From: CAYLNK01 sp964384675 | GTDB taxonomy: Bacteria > Acidobacteriota > Thermoanaerobaculia > UBA5066 | Direction: 5' to 3' | Length of the DNA: 21,724 nt | Assembly: GCA_964384675.1 (NCBI GenBank) | Contig: CAYLNK010000083.1 | Span: 1 to 21,724, forward strand | Shown: in pieces, positions 15,591 through 21,724 of the stretch | How positions within the stretch are numbered: the first letter of the stretch is position 1 | Layout of the letters: every line of letters begins with the position of its first letter | Program-made: the position numbers and the translations under genes | The notes under the pieces: generated by a model | Seen by the model: the letters and a program-made list of their open reading frames with translations, nothing else | What the model was told of the DNA's origin: nothing | The model's database searches: none

Positions 15591-16403
15591 CAACGCCTCG
15601 AGCTCGCGCGGGCTCCGGGCGATCGGCCAGCCGGCGGCCCGGCGAGCCTGGTCGTCGTAGCGGCGCGGCTCCGGCAGGAAGACGGCCGGCACGCCCGACA
15701 GCGCGATCTCGTGGAACGCGTGGTAGCCCGCCGCGCTGACGACCGTGTCCGCCGCCGGGAGCAGCCGCGCGGCCGGGAAGAAGGGAGCCACGGGGGGGAC
15801 CGGCGGAAGGACGTCGCTGACGGCGACCAGGGTCGCGCCGAGCCGGGCCGCGACCTTCACGAGGAGCCCCACCAGCCGCGCCTGCTCGGTCGCGTCGCCC
15901 GACGGGAGCGCCAGGATCAGGCGCGCGTCGTCCGGCACGCCGAGCCGGGCTCGACCCTCGGCGCGCGACAGGGGAGGCTCGGCGAGGAGGATCGGGCCGA
16001 CGCGCACCGATGGGACCGCGAGCGCCGCGAGCTCCTCCGGCGCCTCTTCACCCCAGACGAGGAGCTCGACGCGACCCTCGATCGTCCGGCGCACGGCGGG
16101 GTCGAGGTAGAAGCGGGGCGGCACCCAGCGGGCCACGAGGATCGCGGGCGGCGGCAGCTCGCGGAGGAGCCCGCGCGGGAAGACGTCGCCGACGAGGAGG
16201 TCGAACGGCGGGAGCACCGGGACCACGTGCTCCAGGCGCTCCTCCGGGATCGCCACGTGGTGGACGCCGAGCGCGGCGGCCCACCCGGAGAGCCGCTCGG
16301 GCAGGAGCAGCGTCCCGCGGCCGACGCGTCGCAGAACCGCCAGCCCGCGCAGCGCGTGCCCGTGTCCGCCGCCGAGCGCGTAGTAGGTCGGGGCTCGCGG
16401 CGT
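15438..16403 (-). CDS. GT28/MurG-like glycosyltransferase (start codon uncertain)
   Basis: The N-terminal Rossmann strand, TYYALGGGHGHALRG, is encoded above the first GTG (16256), so that GTG would delete the acceptor domain. In this frame no ATG, GTG or TTG occurs between 16403 and the in-frame stop at 16551-16553. The best-fitting start is ACG at 16401-16403, giving MPRAPTYYALGGG and 321 aa; a single C-to-T change would make it ATG. The C-terminal half carries SAAGYHAFHEIALSGVPAVF and EPRRYDDQARRA, the donor-binding signature of GT28/MurG-like enzymes. The gene is last in a minus-strand run and its final 153 bp overlap the radical SAM gene. The enzyme call is firm; start and substrate are not. 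Confidence 0.75.
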   Translation of the reverse strand, partial: TPRAPTYYALGGGHGHALRGLAVLRRVGRGTLLLPERLSGWAAALGVHHVAIPEERLEHVVPVLPPFDLLVGDVFPRGLLRELPPPAILVARWVPPRFYLDPAVRRTIEGRVELLVWGEEAPEELAALAVPSVRVGPILLAEPPLSRAEGRARLGVPDDARLILALPSGDATEQARLVGLLVKVAARLGATLVAVSDVLPPVPPVAPFFPAARLLPAADTVVSAAGYHAFHEIALSGVPAVFLPEPRRYDDQARRAAGWPIARSPRELEALLGAGLERGRRQTVVLPDGAAAVARLIERRVERGVLLQEEVAAVARGEVVP

Positions 16404-16431
16404 GGCGCCTGCCGGAGAGCCGGGTCGCGTC

Positions 16432-16656
16432 CTACCCGCCGTCCCGGGCCGAGCGGCTCGCGCGCGACCCCTTCGTCGAGTCCCCGAGGCGCACGCAGAG
16501 ATCCCGGAGCGCCGCGACCTGCCGGAGGCGCCGGGCGATGGCCTCCGGGCTCATGTCGGTCTTCGCCTCGAGCCTCCGCCCGGTCGTCAGGTCGGCAAGG
16601 GCCGAGACGCGGCGGAAACGGGCCTCGACGTCCGCGGGAGCGTACGAGACGCTCAT
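16432..16656 (-). CDS. Small helical protein partnered with a nucleotidyltransferase
   Basis: 74 aa, ATG at 16656 overlapping the stop of the nucleotidyltransferase gene (ATGA, 16653-16656). Two similar helices are visible: ARFRRVSALADL (12-23) and ARRLRQVAALRDL (41-53), which look like an internal duplication. The tail after residue 60 is rich in Ser, Arg and Lys. I recognise no named family. Size and coupling to a minimal nucleotidyltransferase suit an antitoxin or a regulatory partner, but no direct evidence exists in the sequence. Confidence 0.7.
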   Translation of the reverse strand: MSVSYAPADVEARFRRVSALADLTTGRRLEAKTDMSPEAIARRLRQVAALRDLCVRLGDSTKGSRASRSARDGG

Positions 16657-17108
16657 CGATCCGTTTCCCGGAGACGCTCGATGTCGTCCAGGTCGCGAGG
16701 CCGATTCGCCCACGCCTTCATCCGCACGAGCCCCTCCCGCGAGACGCACCAGACGGGGATATCCCCGACCGCGCGCCGCTCTCTCGAGGCGAACACGTCG
16801 CCGAGCGCCTCGTTGACCACCAGGAGATCCAGCGTCAGGGAGTCACCGCCGTCGACCTTGGTCAGGCGCCGGATCTCCAGGCCGTCGGCGAACCGCATCG
16901 GGAGCGCCTCGACGTCGAACCCGCGGCTCCGTGCCGTGGTGGCGGCCGGATCGAGCGACGCCGGCGGGACGAGCAGGTCGATGTCCGTCGTGGCGCGGCT
17001 GACGCCGTGGACCGCGAGCGCCAGCGCCCCGCAGATCGCGTAGTCGACCCCGGCGCTCTCGAGGGCGGCGAAGACCCCGGTCGCCTCGGCGAACAGGTCG
17101 AGCGCCAC
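16653..17108 (-). CDS. Minimal nucleotidyltransferase (AbiEii/DUF6036-like)
   Basis: 151 aa from the GTG at 17106-17108, 6 bp after the stop of the Cys-rich gene. The N-terminus ALESAGVDYAICGALALAVHG leads to TTDIDLLV, giving the DxD pair D42 and D44. A third acidic residue D94 lies in LTLDLLVV. This is the active-site layout of the pol-beta-like nucleotidyltransferase superfamily, in the short version seen in AbiEii-type toxins and related standalone proteins. It would transfer a nucleotide to a protein or RNA. It overlaps the next small gene by four bases, so the two are likely made in a fixed ratio. Toxin, repair or housekeeping role is open. Confidence 0.8.
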   Translation of the reverse strand: MALDLFAEATGVFAALESAGVDYAICGALALAVHGVSRATTDIDLLVPPASLDPAATTARSRGFDVEALPMRFADGLEIRRLTKVDGGDSLTLDLLVVNEALGDVFASRERRAVGDIPVWCVSREGLVRMKAWANRPRDLDDIERLRETDR

Positions 17109-17114
17109 GCCGGG

Positions 17115-17450
17115 CTACGTCCCGAAGCGGTCGTGCTCCAGCTCTTCCTCCCGCAGCAGCGACGCCTTCGCGGCCTTCTTCGGGTCGAACGCCGCATAGT
17201 CGTCGAAGGCGTACGGGTCGTAGCCGTCGGCCGACTGGTAGAGGTGCGGATCGTCGGGGTCCTGCGTGGTCTTCTCGTCCGCCGAGTAGCTCGGCGGGCG
17301 CGATCGCGCGCAGCTGACGCACGTCGTCCCCTCGGGGTAGAGGCGCGTGTGGAGGAGGCAGACCTGCTTGCCGCAGGTGCCGCAGCTGCCCATGGCCGGC
17401 TGGTCGCAGCCGTGGGCGAAGAGGAATCCGCTCGTCTCCTGACAGCTCAC
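17115..17450 (-). CDS. Cys-rich zinc-binding-like protein with acidic Tyr/Asp tail
   Basis: 111 aa from the GTG at 17448-17450, with AGGAGG six bases upstream (complement of 17457-17462). The first half holds C3, C15, C23, C26, C31, H34, C44 and C47 (GSCGTCGKQVCLLH, then TCVSCA), the spacing of a B-box-like or double zinc-ribbon module. The second half is acidic and aromatic (HLYQSADGYDPYAFDDYAAF) and ends KKAAKASLLREEELEHDRFG. No known family recognised. It sits 19 bp after the Rieske gene and 6 bp before the nucleotidyltransferase. It could bind a protein or nucleic acid. Confidence 0.75.
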   Translation of the reverse strand: MSCQETSGFLFAHGCDQPAMGSCGTCGKQVCLLHTRLYPEGTTCVSCARSRPPSYSADEKTTQDPDDPHLYQSADGYDPYAFDDYAAFDPKKAAKASLLREEELEHDRFGT

Positions 17451-17469
17451 CGCGAGCCTCCTGCCGTGA

Positions 17470-18564
17470 TCATAGAGACACTCCGGCCATCGCGTCCGCG
17501 TAGAGGCGATGGAAATGGTGGACGCCGTTCTCCCGACGCACCGAAAACCGGCCTGCCGAATAGGTTCGGGACCGGAGCCCCCGCTGCACGGCCTCGCAGA
17601 TGGCGATGTCCTCGTGCTGCACCTCGTCGCTGAACGCCACCGTCTCCTCGACGACGCGGCGCACGGCCGGGCTCTCCGGGTCGGCCACGTACCACTCGAA
17701 CACCGTCAGCGTCCGGCCGGGCCCGAGCGGCAGGATCAGGTTGGTCGAGTAGTTGTCCGGGTAGACGTTGAGCATCAGGTTCGGGAAGACCCAGTAGTAC
17801 GCCGCCTCGGAGTCATCCTCCCGGCGCCGGAGGCGCCCGCCGGCCGACACGATCGGGGCGTGCTGGATCGACCACCTCCCATGGGTCTCGGTCCGGTACG
17901 CCCGGTAGTCGAGCTCCTTCATCAGGCCGGGATGGACGACCGGGATGTGGTACCCCTCGAGGTAGTTGTCGACGTACACCTTCCAGTCGCAGGCGATCTC
18001 CCAGTCGCGGCGGAACGCCAGGGAGAGGCGCGCCAGGCCGCGCGCCTCGAGCCGCCCGTGCAGCTCCCCGAGCACCTCGGCGAGCGGCGGCGGGCCCCCG
18101 TCCTCGACCCCGGTCAGGCAGACGAAGACGAGCCCGATCCACGTCTCCACGCGGAACACGGGCAGGCGGGTCGAGCCCCGGTCGAACCCCTCGACCCCGT
18201 CGAATTCCGGCGTGCCGGCGAGCGCCCCGTCGAGCCCGTAGCTCCAGCCGTGGTAGCCGCAACGGAGCGTCGCGCAGGTCCCCGAGCCGCTCGCGACCGG
18301 CCCCGCGCGGTGCCGGCAGACGTTCGAGAGGGCCCGCAGGACGCCGTCCTTCCCCCGGACGACGAGCACCGGCTCGCCCGCGATCTCGGTCACCCGGTAG
18401 GAGCCGGGCTCGGCGAGCGAGGCCGCGGTGCCGACGAGCTGCCACGTCCGCGCGAAGACCCGGGTCGCCTCGGCCGCGGCGACCGCCGGGTCGGCGTAGC
18501 ACCAGGACGGCAGGGTCGACGCGGCGGCGAGCGACGCGTCGACGGCAAGCGGGCGTCTCTCCAT
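17470..18564 (-). CDS. Rieske-type ring-hydroxylating or N-demethylating oxygenase, alpha subunit
   Basis: 364 aa. The Rieske 2Fe-2S ligands are C83, H85 (CRHR), C102 and H105 (CGYHGWSYGLDG). The mononuclear iron site is in DNYLEGYHIPVVHP (199-212), with H206 and H211, and D319 in EDIAICEAVQRGL as the third ligand. E203 replaces the Asp found in naphthalene dioxygenase between the two metal centres, as in choline monooxygenase and glycine betaine or stachydrine demethylases. The enzyme likely hydroxylates or demethylates a small, perhaps quaternary-amine, substrate with electrons from a reductase not present here. No beta subunit is nearby. An amino-acid-type permease diverges from it 43 bp away, which may supply its substrate. 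Confidence 0.88.
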   Translation of the reverse strand: MERRPLAVDASLAAASTLPSWCYADPAVAAAEATRVFARTWQLVGTAASLAEPGSYRVTEIAGEPVLVVRGKDGVLRALSNVCRHRAGPVASGSGTCATLRCGYHGWSYGLDGALAGTPEFDGVEGFDRGSTRLPVFRVETWIGLVFVCLTGVEDGGPPPLAEVLGELHGRLEARGLARLSLAFRRDWEIACDWKVYVDNYLEGYHIPVVHPGLMKELDYRAYRTETHGRWSIQHAPIVSAGGRLRRREDDSEAAYYWVFPNLMLNVYPDNYSTNLILPLGPGRTLTVFEWYVADPESPAVRRVVEETVAFSDEVQHEDIAICEAVQRGLRSRTYSAGRFSVRRENGVHHFHRLYADAMAGVSL

Positions 18565-18607
18565 CGGACGCCGCGATGATAGCGGTCGAGGCTATGCTGC
18601 GGGCCTC

Positions 18608-19993
18608 GTGACACGACAGGACGAAGGGCCGCCGGGAAGCGCGCCGGGGCTGGTCCGGGGCCTCAACGGCTTCGACACCACGCTCCTGGTGATGGGCCTC
18701 ATCGTCGGGAGCGGCATCTTCCTGACGCCGGCGTCGATCGCGAAGGGTCTCCCGGCCGCCGGCGCGATCCTGGCCCTCTGGATCGTGGGCGGCCTCATCG
18801 CGCTCGCGGGGAGCCTCGTCTTCGCCGAGCTCGGCGCCATGATGCCGAAGGTCGGGGGCTCGTACGTCTTCATCCGTGACGCCTACGGTCCGCTGCCCGC
18901 CTTCCTCTACGGCTGGGTGACGTACCTCGTGGTGATGTGCGGCGGCGTCGCGGCGATCGCGACCGGCTGCGCGGAGTACGTCGGCGTCTTCTTCCCCGCG
19001 CTCGGCACGAAGCACGTCCTCTTGACGCTCGGACCGGTGGCGATCAGCGCGGGCCAGCTCGTGGCGGTCGCGGCCGTGCTGGTCCACTCCGCCGCCCAGT
19101 ACCGCGGCGTCACGTTCGGCACCCGCCTCCAGGCGTCGTTCACGTTCCTGGCGCTCCTGGCGATGCTGGGACTGATCGCCGGGGGAGCCGCGTCGGGCGC
19201 CTCGGTGCCGGCTGCCGCGCCCCCCGCCCCCCCGATCCCATGGCTCGCCTACGTGACGGCCCTCGTCGCCGTGCTCTGGTCGTACGACGGCGGCAACTTC
19301 ATCGCCGCGGCCGCGGGCGAGGTGGCGCGTCCCCAGCGCAACCTGCCGCTCGGTCTCGTCGGCGGAACCGGCCTCGTGATGCTGATCTACGTCGCGCTCA
19401 ACGCGGCGTACCTCAAGGCGATCCCCGCCTCCGAGATGGCCGGCGTGGCGCGCCCAGCCCAGCTCGCCGCGGAGCGGCTCATCGGCCCGTTCGCGGGCGT
19501 TCTGATCACCGCCGCCATCGTCGCGGCCACGTTCGGCTGCACCGGCGCCACGCTGACCCCCGGTCCGCGGATCGCCTACGCGATGGCCGGAGACGGGCTC
19601 TTCCCGGCGCCGTTCGGACGCGTGCATCCGGGCTACCACACGCCCTCGTTCGGGATCGGCCTGCAGGCGGTCTGGACAGCTCTCCTCTGCCTCTCGGGAC
19701 GCTACGACCAGCTCTACACGTACGCGATCTTCGCCACCCTGCTCGGCTACGTGGCCGGCGCCGTCGCGCTCTTCCTCTTCCGCAGGAGGCTCCCCGACCT
19801 GCCGCGGCCGTACCGCTGCTGGGGCTACCCCGTGGTCCCGGGGCTCTACGTGGCAGCCCTGCTGCTGGTCCTCGGCTCGACGCTCGTGGAGCAGCCGAAG
19901 GAGAGCCTGGCGGGGCTCGGGATCCTGGCGCTCGGGCTTCCGGTCTATGCCTGGATGACCCGGAAGGCGCCTACAGCAGCCCCTTCTCCCTGA
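18608..19993 (+). CDS. APC-superfamily amino acid/amine permease
   Basis: 461 aa from the GTG at 18608. About twelve hydrophobic helices. TM1 carries the unwound substrate-binding motif GSGIFLTP (34-41), followed by the APC signature FAELGAMMPKVGGSYVFIRD. The middle has LWSYDGGNFIAAAAGEVARP, as in the LAT-like branch. The C-terminal PYRCWGYPVVPGLYVAAL matches the usual end of such permeases. It imports or exchanges amino acids or related amines across the inner membrane. Divergent from the Rieske oxygenase gene, suggesting a shared control region of only 43 bp. Its last 23 bp overlap the convergent bfd gene. Confidence 0.9.
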   Translation: MTRQDEGPPGSAPGLVRGLNGFDTTLLVMGLIVGSGIFLTPASIAKGLPAAGAILALWIVGGLIALAGSLVFAELGAMMPKVGGSYVFIRDAYGPLPAFLYGWVTYLVVMCGGVAAIATGCAEYVGVFFPALGTKHVLLTLGPVAISAGQLVAVAAVLVHSAAQYRGVTFGTRLQASFTFLALLAMLGLIAGGAASGASVPAAAPPAPPIPWLAYVTALVAVLWSYDGGNFIAAAAGEVARPQRNLPLGLVGGTGLVMLIYVALNAAYLKAIPASEMAGVARPAQLAAERLIGPFAGVLITAAIVAATFGCTGATLTPGPRIAYAMAGDGLFPAPFGRVHPGYHTPSFGIGLQAVWTALLCLSGRYDQLYTYAIFATLLGYVAGAVALFLFRRRLPDLPRPYRCWGYPVVPGLYVAALLLVLGSTLVEQPKESLAGLGILALGLPVYAWMTRKAPTAAPSP

Positions 19994-20195
19994 GGAAGGA
20001 ACGGAGGTCCGGCAGGCAGGCGGTGCACGTCTGGCCGCAGCCGGTCCGCTCCATCACCTCGGGAAGGGTCTGTCCCTCGTACTGCATCCGGTAGGCGACC
20101 TCCACGAACGTCACGCCGGCGCACTCGCAGCGGGTCATCGGGGGCGGGACGGAGCGGGGGCGCGCCGGAAGCGTGGGGAGGGGGTTCGCGCTCAC
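19971..20195 (-). CDS. bfd: Bacterioferritin-associated ferredoxin (Bfd-like 2Fe-2S protein)
   Basis: 74 aa from the GTG at 20193-20195. The four cluster ligands are C23, C25 (RCECAG), C57 and C60 (QTCTAC); the 32-residue step from C25 to C57 equals that of E. coli Bfd (C6 to C38). An extra cysteine is C53. An internal ATG at 20138 would give 55 residues with ligands at 4 and 6, exactly as in E. coli, and would remove a Pro-rich N-terminal stretch. Neither start has a Shine-Dalgarno. The GTG is favoured by a -10 box six bases before it; the ATG by the family. Bfd donates electrons to bacterioferritin to release iron. It diverges from bfr, its functional partner. Confidence 0.85.
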   Translation of the reverse strand: MSANPLPTLPARPRSVPPPMTRCECAGVTFVEVAYRMQYEGQTLPEVMERTGCGQTCTACLPDLRSFLREKGLL

Positions 20196-20201
20196 GAGGC
20201 G

Positions 20202-20230
20202 ATTCTAGAACGCCCGAGACTGAGTCTCAA
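20202..20230 (-). promoter_or_regulatory. bfd promoter
   Basis: On the minus strand: TTGAGA (20230-20225), a spacer of exactly 17 bases, TAGAAT (20207-20202), then 6 bases to the GTG at 20195. Both boxes match the sigma-70 consensus at five of six positions. The predicted transcript start is at or beside the GTG, implying a leaderless message or, if translation starts at 20138, a leader of about 57 bases. Confidence 0.7.
20215..20229. promoter_or_regulatory. Fur-box-like palindromic operator between bfd and bfr
   Basis: GAGACT (20216-20221), G (20222), AGTCTC (20223-20228) form a perfect palindrome; with one more base each side it has the 7-1-7 form of Fur-family sites. It agrees with the TGAGAATNATTCTCA type at 12 of 14 positions, by my reading. 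It fills the bfd promoter spacer and part of the -35, the right place for repression. Confidence 0.55.
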
Positions 20231-20279
20231 CATGATGCAGGCGCACCAATCGGCGAGCCGATCCGCCCCGCGGGACGGC

Positions 20280-20288
20280 TGATACGAT
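20280..20288 (+). promoter_or_regulatory. Possible extended -10 promoter of bfr
   Basis: TGATACGAT (20280-20288) reads as an extended -10 (TGN followed by TACGAT). A start near 20295 would leave a leader of about 20 bases carrying the GGAGG at 20306-20310. No -35 is evident. Confidence 0.3.
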
Positions 20289-20315
20289 GCCGTCATCACG
20301 AAACCGGAGGCCCGC

Positions 20316-20786
20316 ATGAAGGGTAACGATCAGGTGATCCAGGTTCTCAACGAAGTCCTCTGCGCCGAGCTGACGGCGGTGAACCAGTACTTCGTCCACT
20401 CGATGATGTGCCGCAACTGGGGCTACCGGAAGCTGGCCGACTACCTCCGCAAGGAGTCGATCGGCGAGATGAAGCATGCCCAGGAGGTGATCGAGCGGAT
20501 CCTGTACCTCGAGGGCGTCCCGAACATGCAGAAGTACTTCAAGATCAACGTCGGCCAGAACGTCCGCCAGCAGATGGAGTTCGACGTGGCGGTGGAGTAC
20601 GACGCCGTCAAGCGCCTCAACGACGGGATCGAGGTCGCGACCAAGGCGGCCGACAACGGCAGCCGCGCCATCCTGGAAGGGATCCTCCGGAGCGAGGAGG
20701 AGCACATCGACTGGCTCGAGGCCCAGATCCACGTCATCCAGGAAGCGGGCTACGAGAACTACCTGGCGCAGCAGCTGGAAGGCTGA
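20316..20786 (+). CDS. bfr: Bacterioferritin, heme-binding iron-storage protein
   Basis: 156 aa with GGAGG five bases before the ATG. All six ferroxidase ligands are at the same numbers as in E. coli Bfr: E18, E51, H54, E94, E127 and H130. M52, the axial heme ligand at the dimer interface, is present. The protein therefore should form the 24-subunit, heme-containing shell that oxidises Fe(II) and stores the mineral. Cytoplasmic. The divergent bfd gene encodes the electron donor for iron release, so uptake and release of iron are encoded back to back. The gene ends 14 bp before a strong terminator hairpin. Confidence 0.97.
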   Translation: MKGNDQVIQVLNEVLCAELTAVNQYFVHSMMCRNWGYRKLADYLRKESIGEMKHAQEVIERILYLEGVPNMQKYFKINVGQNVRQQMEFDVAVEYDAVKRLNDGIEVATKAADNGSRAILEGILRSEEEHIDWLEAQIHVIQEAGYENYLAQQLEG

Positions 20787-20800
20787 AGCCGACCTGGTCC

Positions 20801-20827
20801 AGGGGAACCCGGGCGCCGGGTTCCCCT
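20801..20827. terminator. Convergent terminator hairpin between bfr and the desaturase
   Basis: AGGGGAACCCGG (20801-20812) pairs perfectly with CCGGGTTCCCCT (20816-20827) around a GCG loop. It lies between two convergent stops (20786 and 20853) and can serve both strands. No U-rich tail follows on either side. Confidence 0.75.
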
Positions 20828-20852
20828 CACCCCTCCGCCCGCCCGGGCCTGA

Positions 20853-21724
20853 TCAGGACCGTAGCGCCCTTCCCCACCGCAGGCCGCGGGAGAGGGAGGG
20901 GCGCAGCAGCCGTCCCGCCTCCCCGAGCGACCGGACCGGCCCTCCGCCCGCCCGGATCCCCGGCTCGATCTCGTCGTACGCCGCCCGGTAGCGGTACCAC
21001 GGGATCGTCGGGAAGAGGTGGTGCAGGGAGTGGAGATTCTGGTTGAGGAAGGAGGCGTCCAGGAGCCTCGATCCCACCGCGCCTCCCGCCCAGACGATCG
21101 AAGCCGTATCCCGCAGCCGTCCCCGCTCGGTGTGAGGCCGGTGCGGAAGGTAGTCGAAGAGGAAGGCGAGGAGCGTCACCGCGAGCTGCGCGGGGAGGAA
21201 CCAGTAGAGGAGCAGGTGTCCGAGGTGTCCCGTGCGCCACGCGAGCCCGGCCGCGGCGAGAAGGACCGCGACGCCGCCCGCCGCCTGGAGGAGCACGCCG
21301 TCCCACGCCACGAGCCGCCCGAAGTAGACGCGGTAGTAGTGCGTCCAGGTCGTCGCGAAGCGCAGCAAGGTGGATGGCCAGCTTCCTCCGACGACCCAGA
21401 AATCGGGATCCTCGGCCGGGTCGTTCGTGTGCGCGTGGTGGTGCAGGTGGAGTCGCCGGAAGGCGGCGAACGGGGCGAACAGGACGAGCACCGCGACGTG
21501 CCCGAGGAGCTCGTTCAACCAGCCGATCCGGGACGCGGCCCGGTGCGCGGCGTCGTGCGCGACCGTGAACTGGAGGTAGGCGCAGACGGCGTTGAGGGCG
21601 ACCGCCAGGGCGGACGGGACGAGGCCGCGCGCCGCGCCCCACGTCGCGACGAGCTGGACCGCCAGGGCACCTCCGCAGAGCGCCACGGTGGGCCACGCGG
21701 TCGCGCGGGGCGCCAGCCCGTGCC
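20853..21724 (-). CDS. Membrane fatty acid desaturase / CrtR-like hydroxylase (5' partial)
   Basis: The frame is open to the right edge, so the N-terminus is missing; 290 codons are visible. It has the di-iron histidine boxes of membrane desaturases and hydroxylases: HDAAH (near 21557), HLHHHAH (near 21449) and HSLHH (near 21032), plus an extra PHRPH. Between them are hydrophobic stretches for about four membrane helices. The spacing and the sequence HLHHHAHTNDPAEDPDFW resemble carotenoid beta-ring hydroxylases of the CrtR type as well as general fatty acid desaturases. It would use O2 and reducing power to hydroxylate or desaturate a lipid or carotenoid. No carotenoid gene is visible within the window. 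Confidence 0.85.
   Translation of the reverse strand, partial: HGLAPRATAWPTVALCGGALAVQLVATWGAARGLVPSALAVALNAVCAYLQFTVAHDAAHRAASRIGWLNELLGHVAVLVLFAPFAAFRRLHLHHHAHTNDPAEDPDFWVVGGSWPSTLLRFATTWTHYYRVYFGRLVAWDGVLLQAAGGVAVLLAAAGLAWRTGHLGHLLLYWFLPAQLAVTLLAFLFDYLPHRPHTERGRLRDTASIVWAGGAVGSRLLDASFLNQNLHSLHHLFPTIPWYRYRAAYDEIEPGIRAGGGPVRSLGEAGRLLRPSLSRGLRWGRALRS

Noticed and set aside
15711..17633. Long plus-strand open frame opposite the glycosyltransferase/nucleotidyltransferase run
   Set aside because: Compositionally an antisense shadow: no start signal, no motif, and five convincing genes on the other strand.
20853..21724. Carotenoid biosynthesis cluster
   Set aside because: The desaturase has CrtR-like histidine boxes, but no phytoene synthase, desaturase or cyclase gene is present in the window.

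Overview
This is a very GC-rich, densely packed bacterial window. Most gaps are under 130 bp, and several gene pairs overlap by 4 to 23 bp. The mix of genes (paired secreted M16 peptidases, a DUF4097 beta-solenoid protein, a CrtR-like desaturase, a heme-type bacterioferritin) would suit an environmental Acidobacteriota or Myxococcota-like lineage. No marker in the window fixes the phylum, so this is an inference. I saw no tRNA, rRNA, CRISPR array or transposase gene.

Layout. At the left edge (1-2481, minus, 3' end missing) lies an unusual AAA+ protein: a degenerate D1 module, an intact ClpA/ClpB-type D2 module, and a C-terminal region that reads like the PCRF domain of class I peptide release factors. 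Diverging from it is a secreted TPR protein (2609-3493). Next come a DUF2071 gene broken by a one-base frameshift (3490-4232, minus) and a divergent PrmC-like methyltransferase (4293-5759). A minus-strand stretch follows: a secreted DUF4097 protein with TYKG repeats, an ALDH7-type aldehyde dehydrogenase, a winged-helix regulator and its overlapping membrane-protein partner. A perfect 60-bp palindrome (9211-9270) separates this stretch from a two-gene M16 peptidase operon made of an inactive and an active subunit.

From 12192 a plus-strand operon encodes two GT4 glycosyltransferases and a radical SAM/SPASM protein. Its 3' end overlaps a convergent GT28-like glycosyltransferase gene by 153 bp. 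That gene is the last of a minus-strand run: Rieske oxygenase, Cys-rich zinc-binding-like protein, minimal nucleotidyltransferase, small internally duplicated protein, glycosyltransferase. An APC permease diverges from the Rieske gene. The right end holds an iron-storage pair, bfd and bfr, divergent around a strong promoter with a Fur-box-like palindrome in its spacer. A convergent terminator hairpin and a 5'-truncated desaturase close the window.

Best candidates for undescribed biology: the AAA+/release-factor-like fusion (possibly stalled-ribosome or nascent-chain handling), the nucleotidyltransferase plus duplicated small protein pair (toxin-antitoxin-like), and the palindrome, which looks like a REP-type mobile repeat. 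All homology statements come from motif reading, not database searches.
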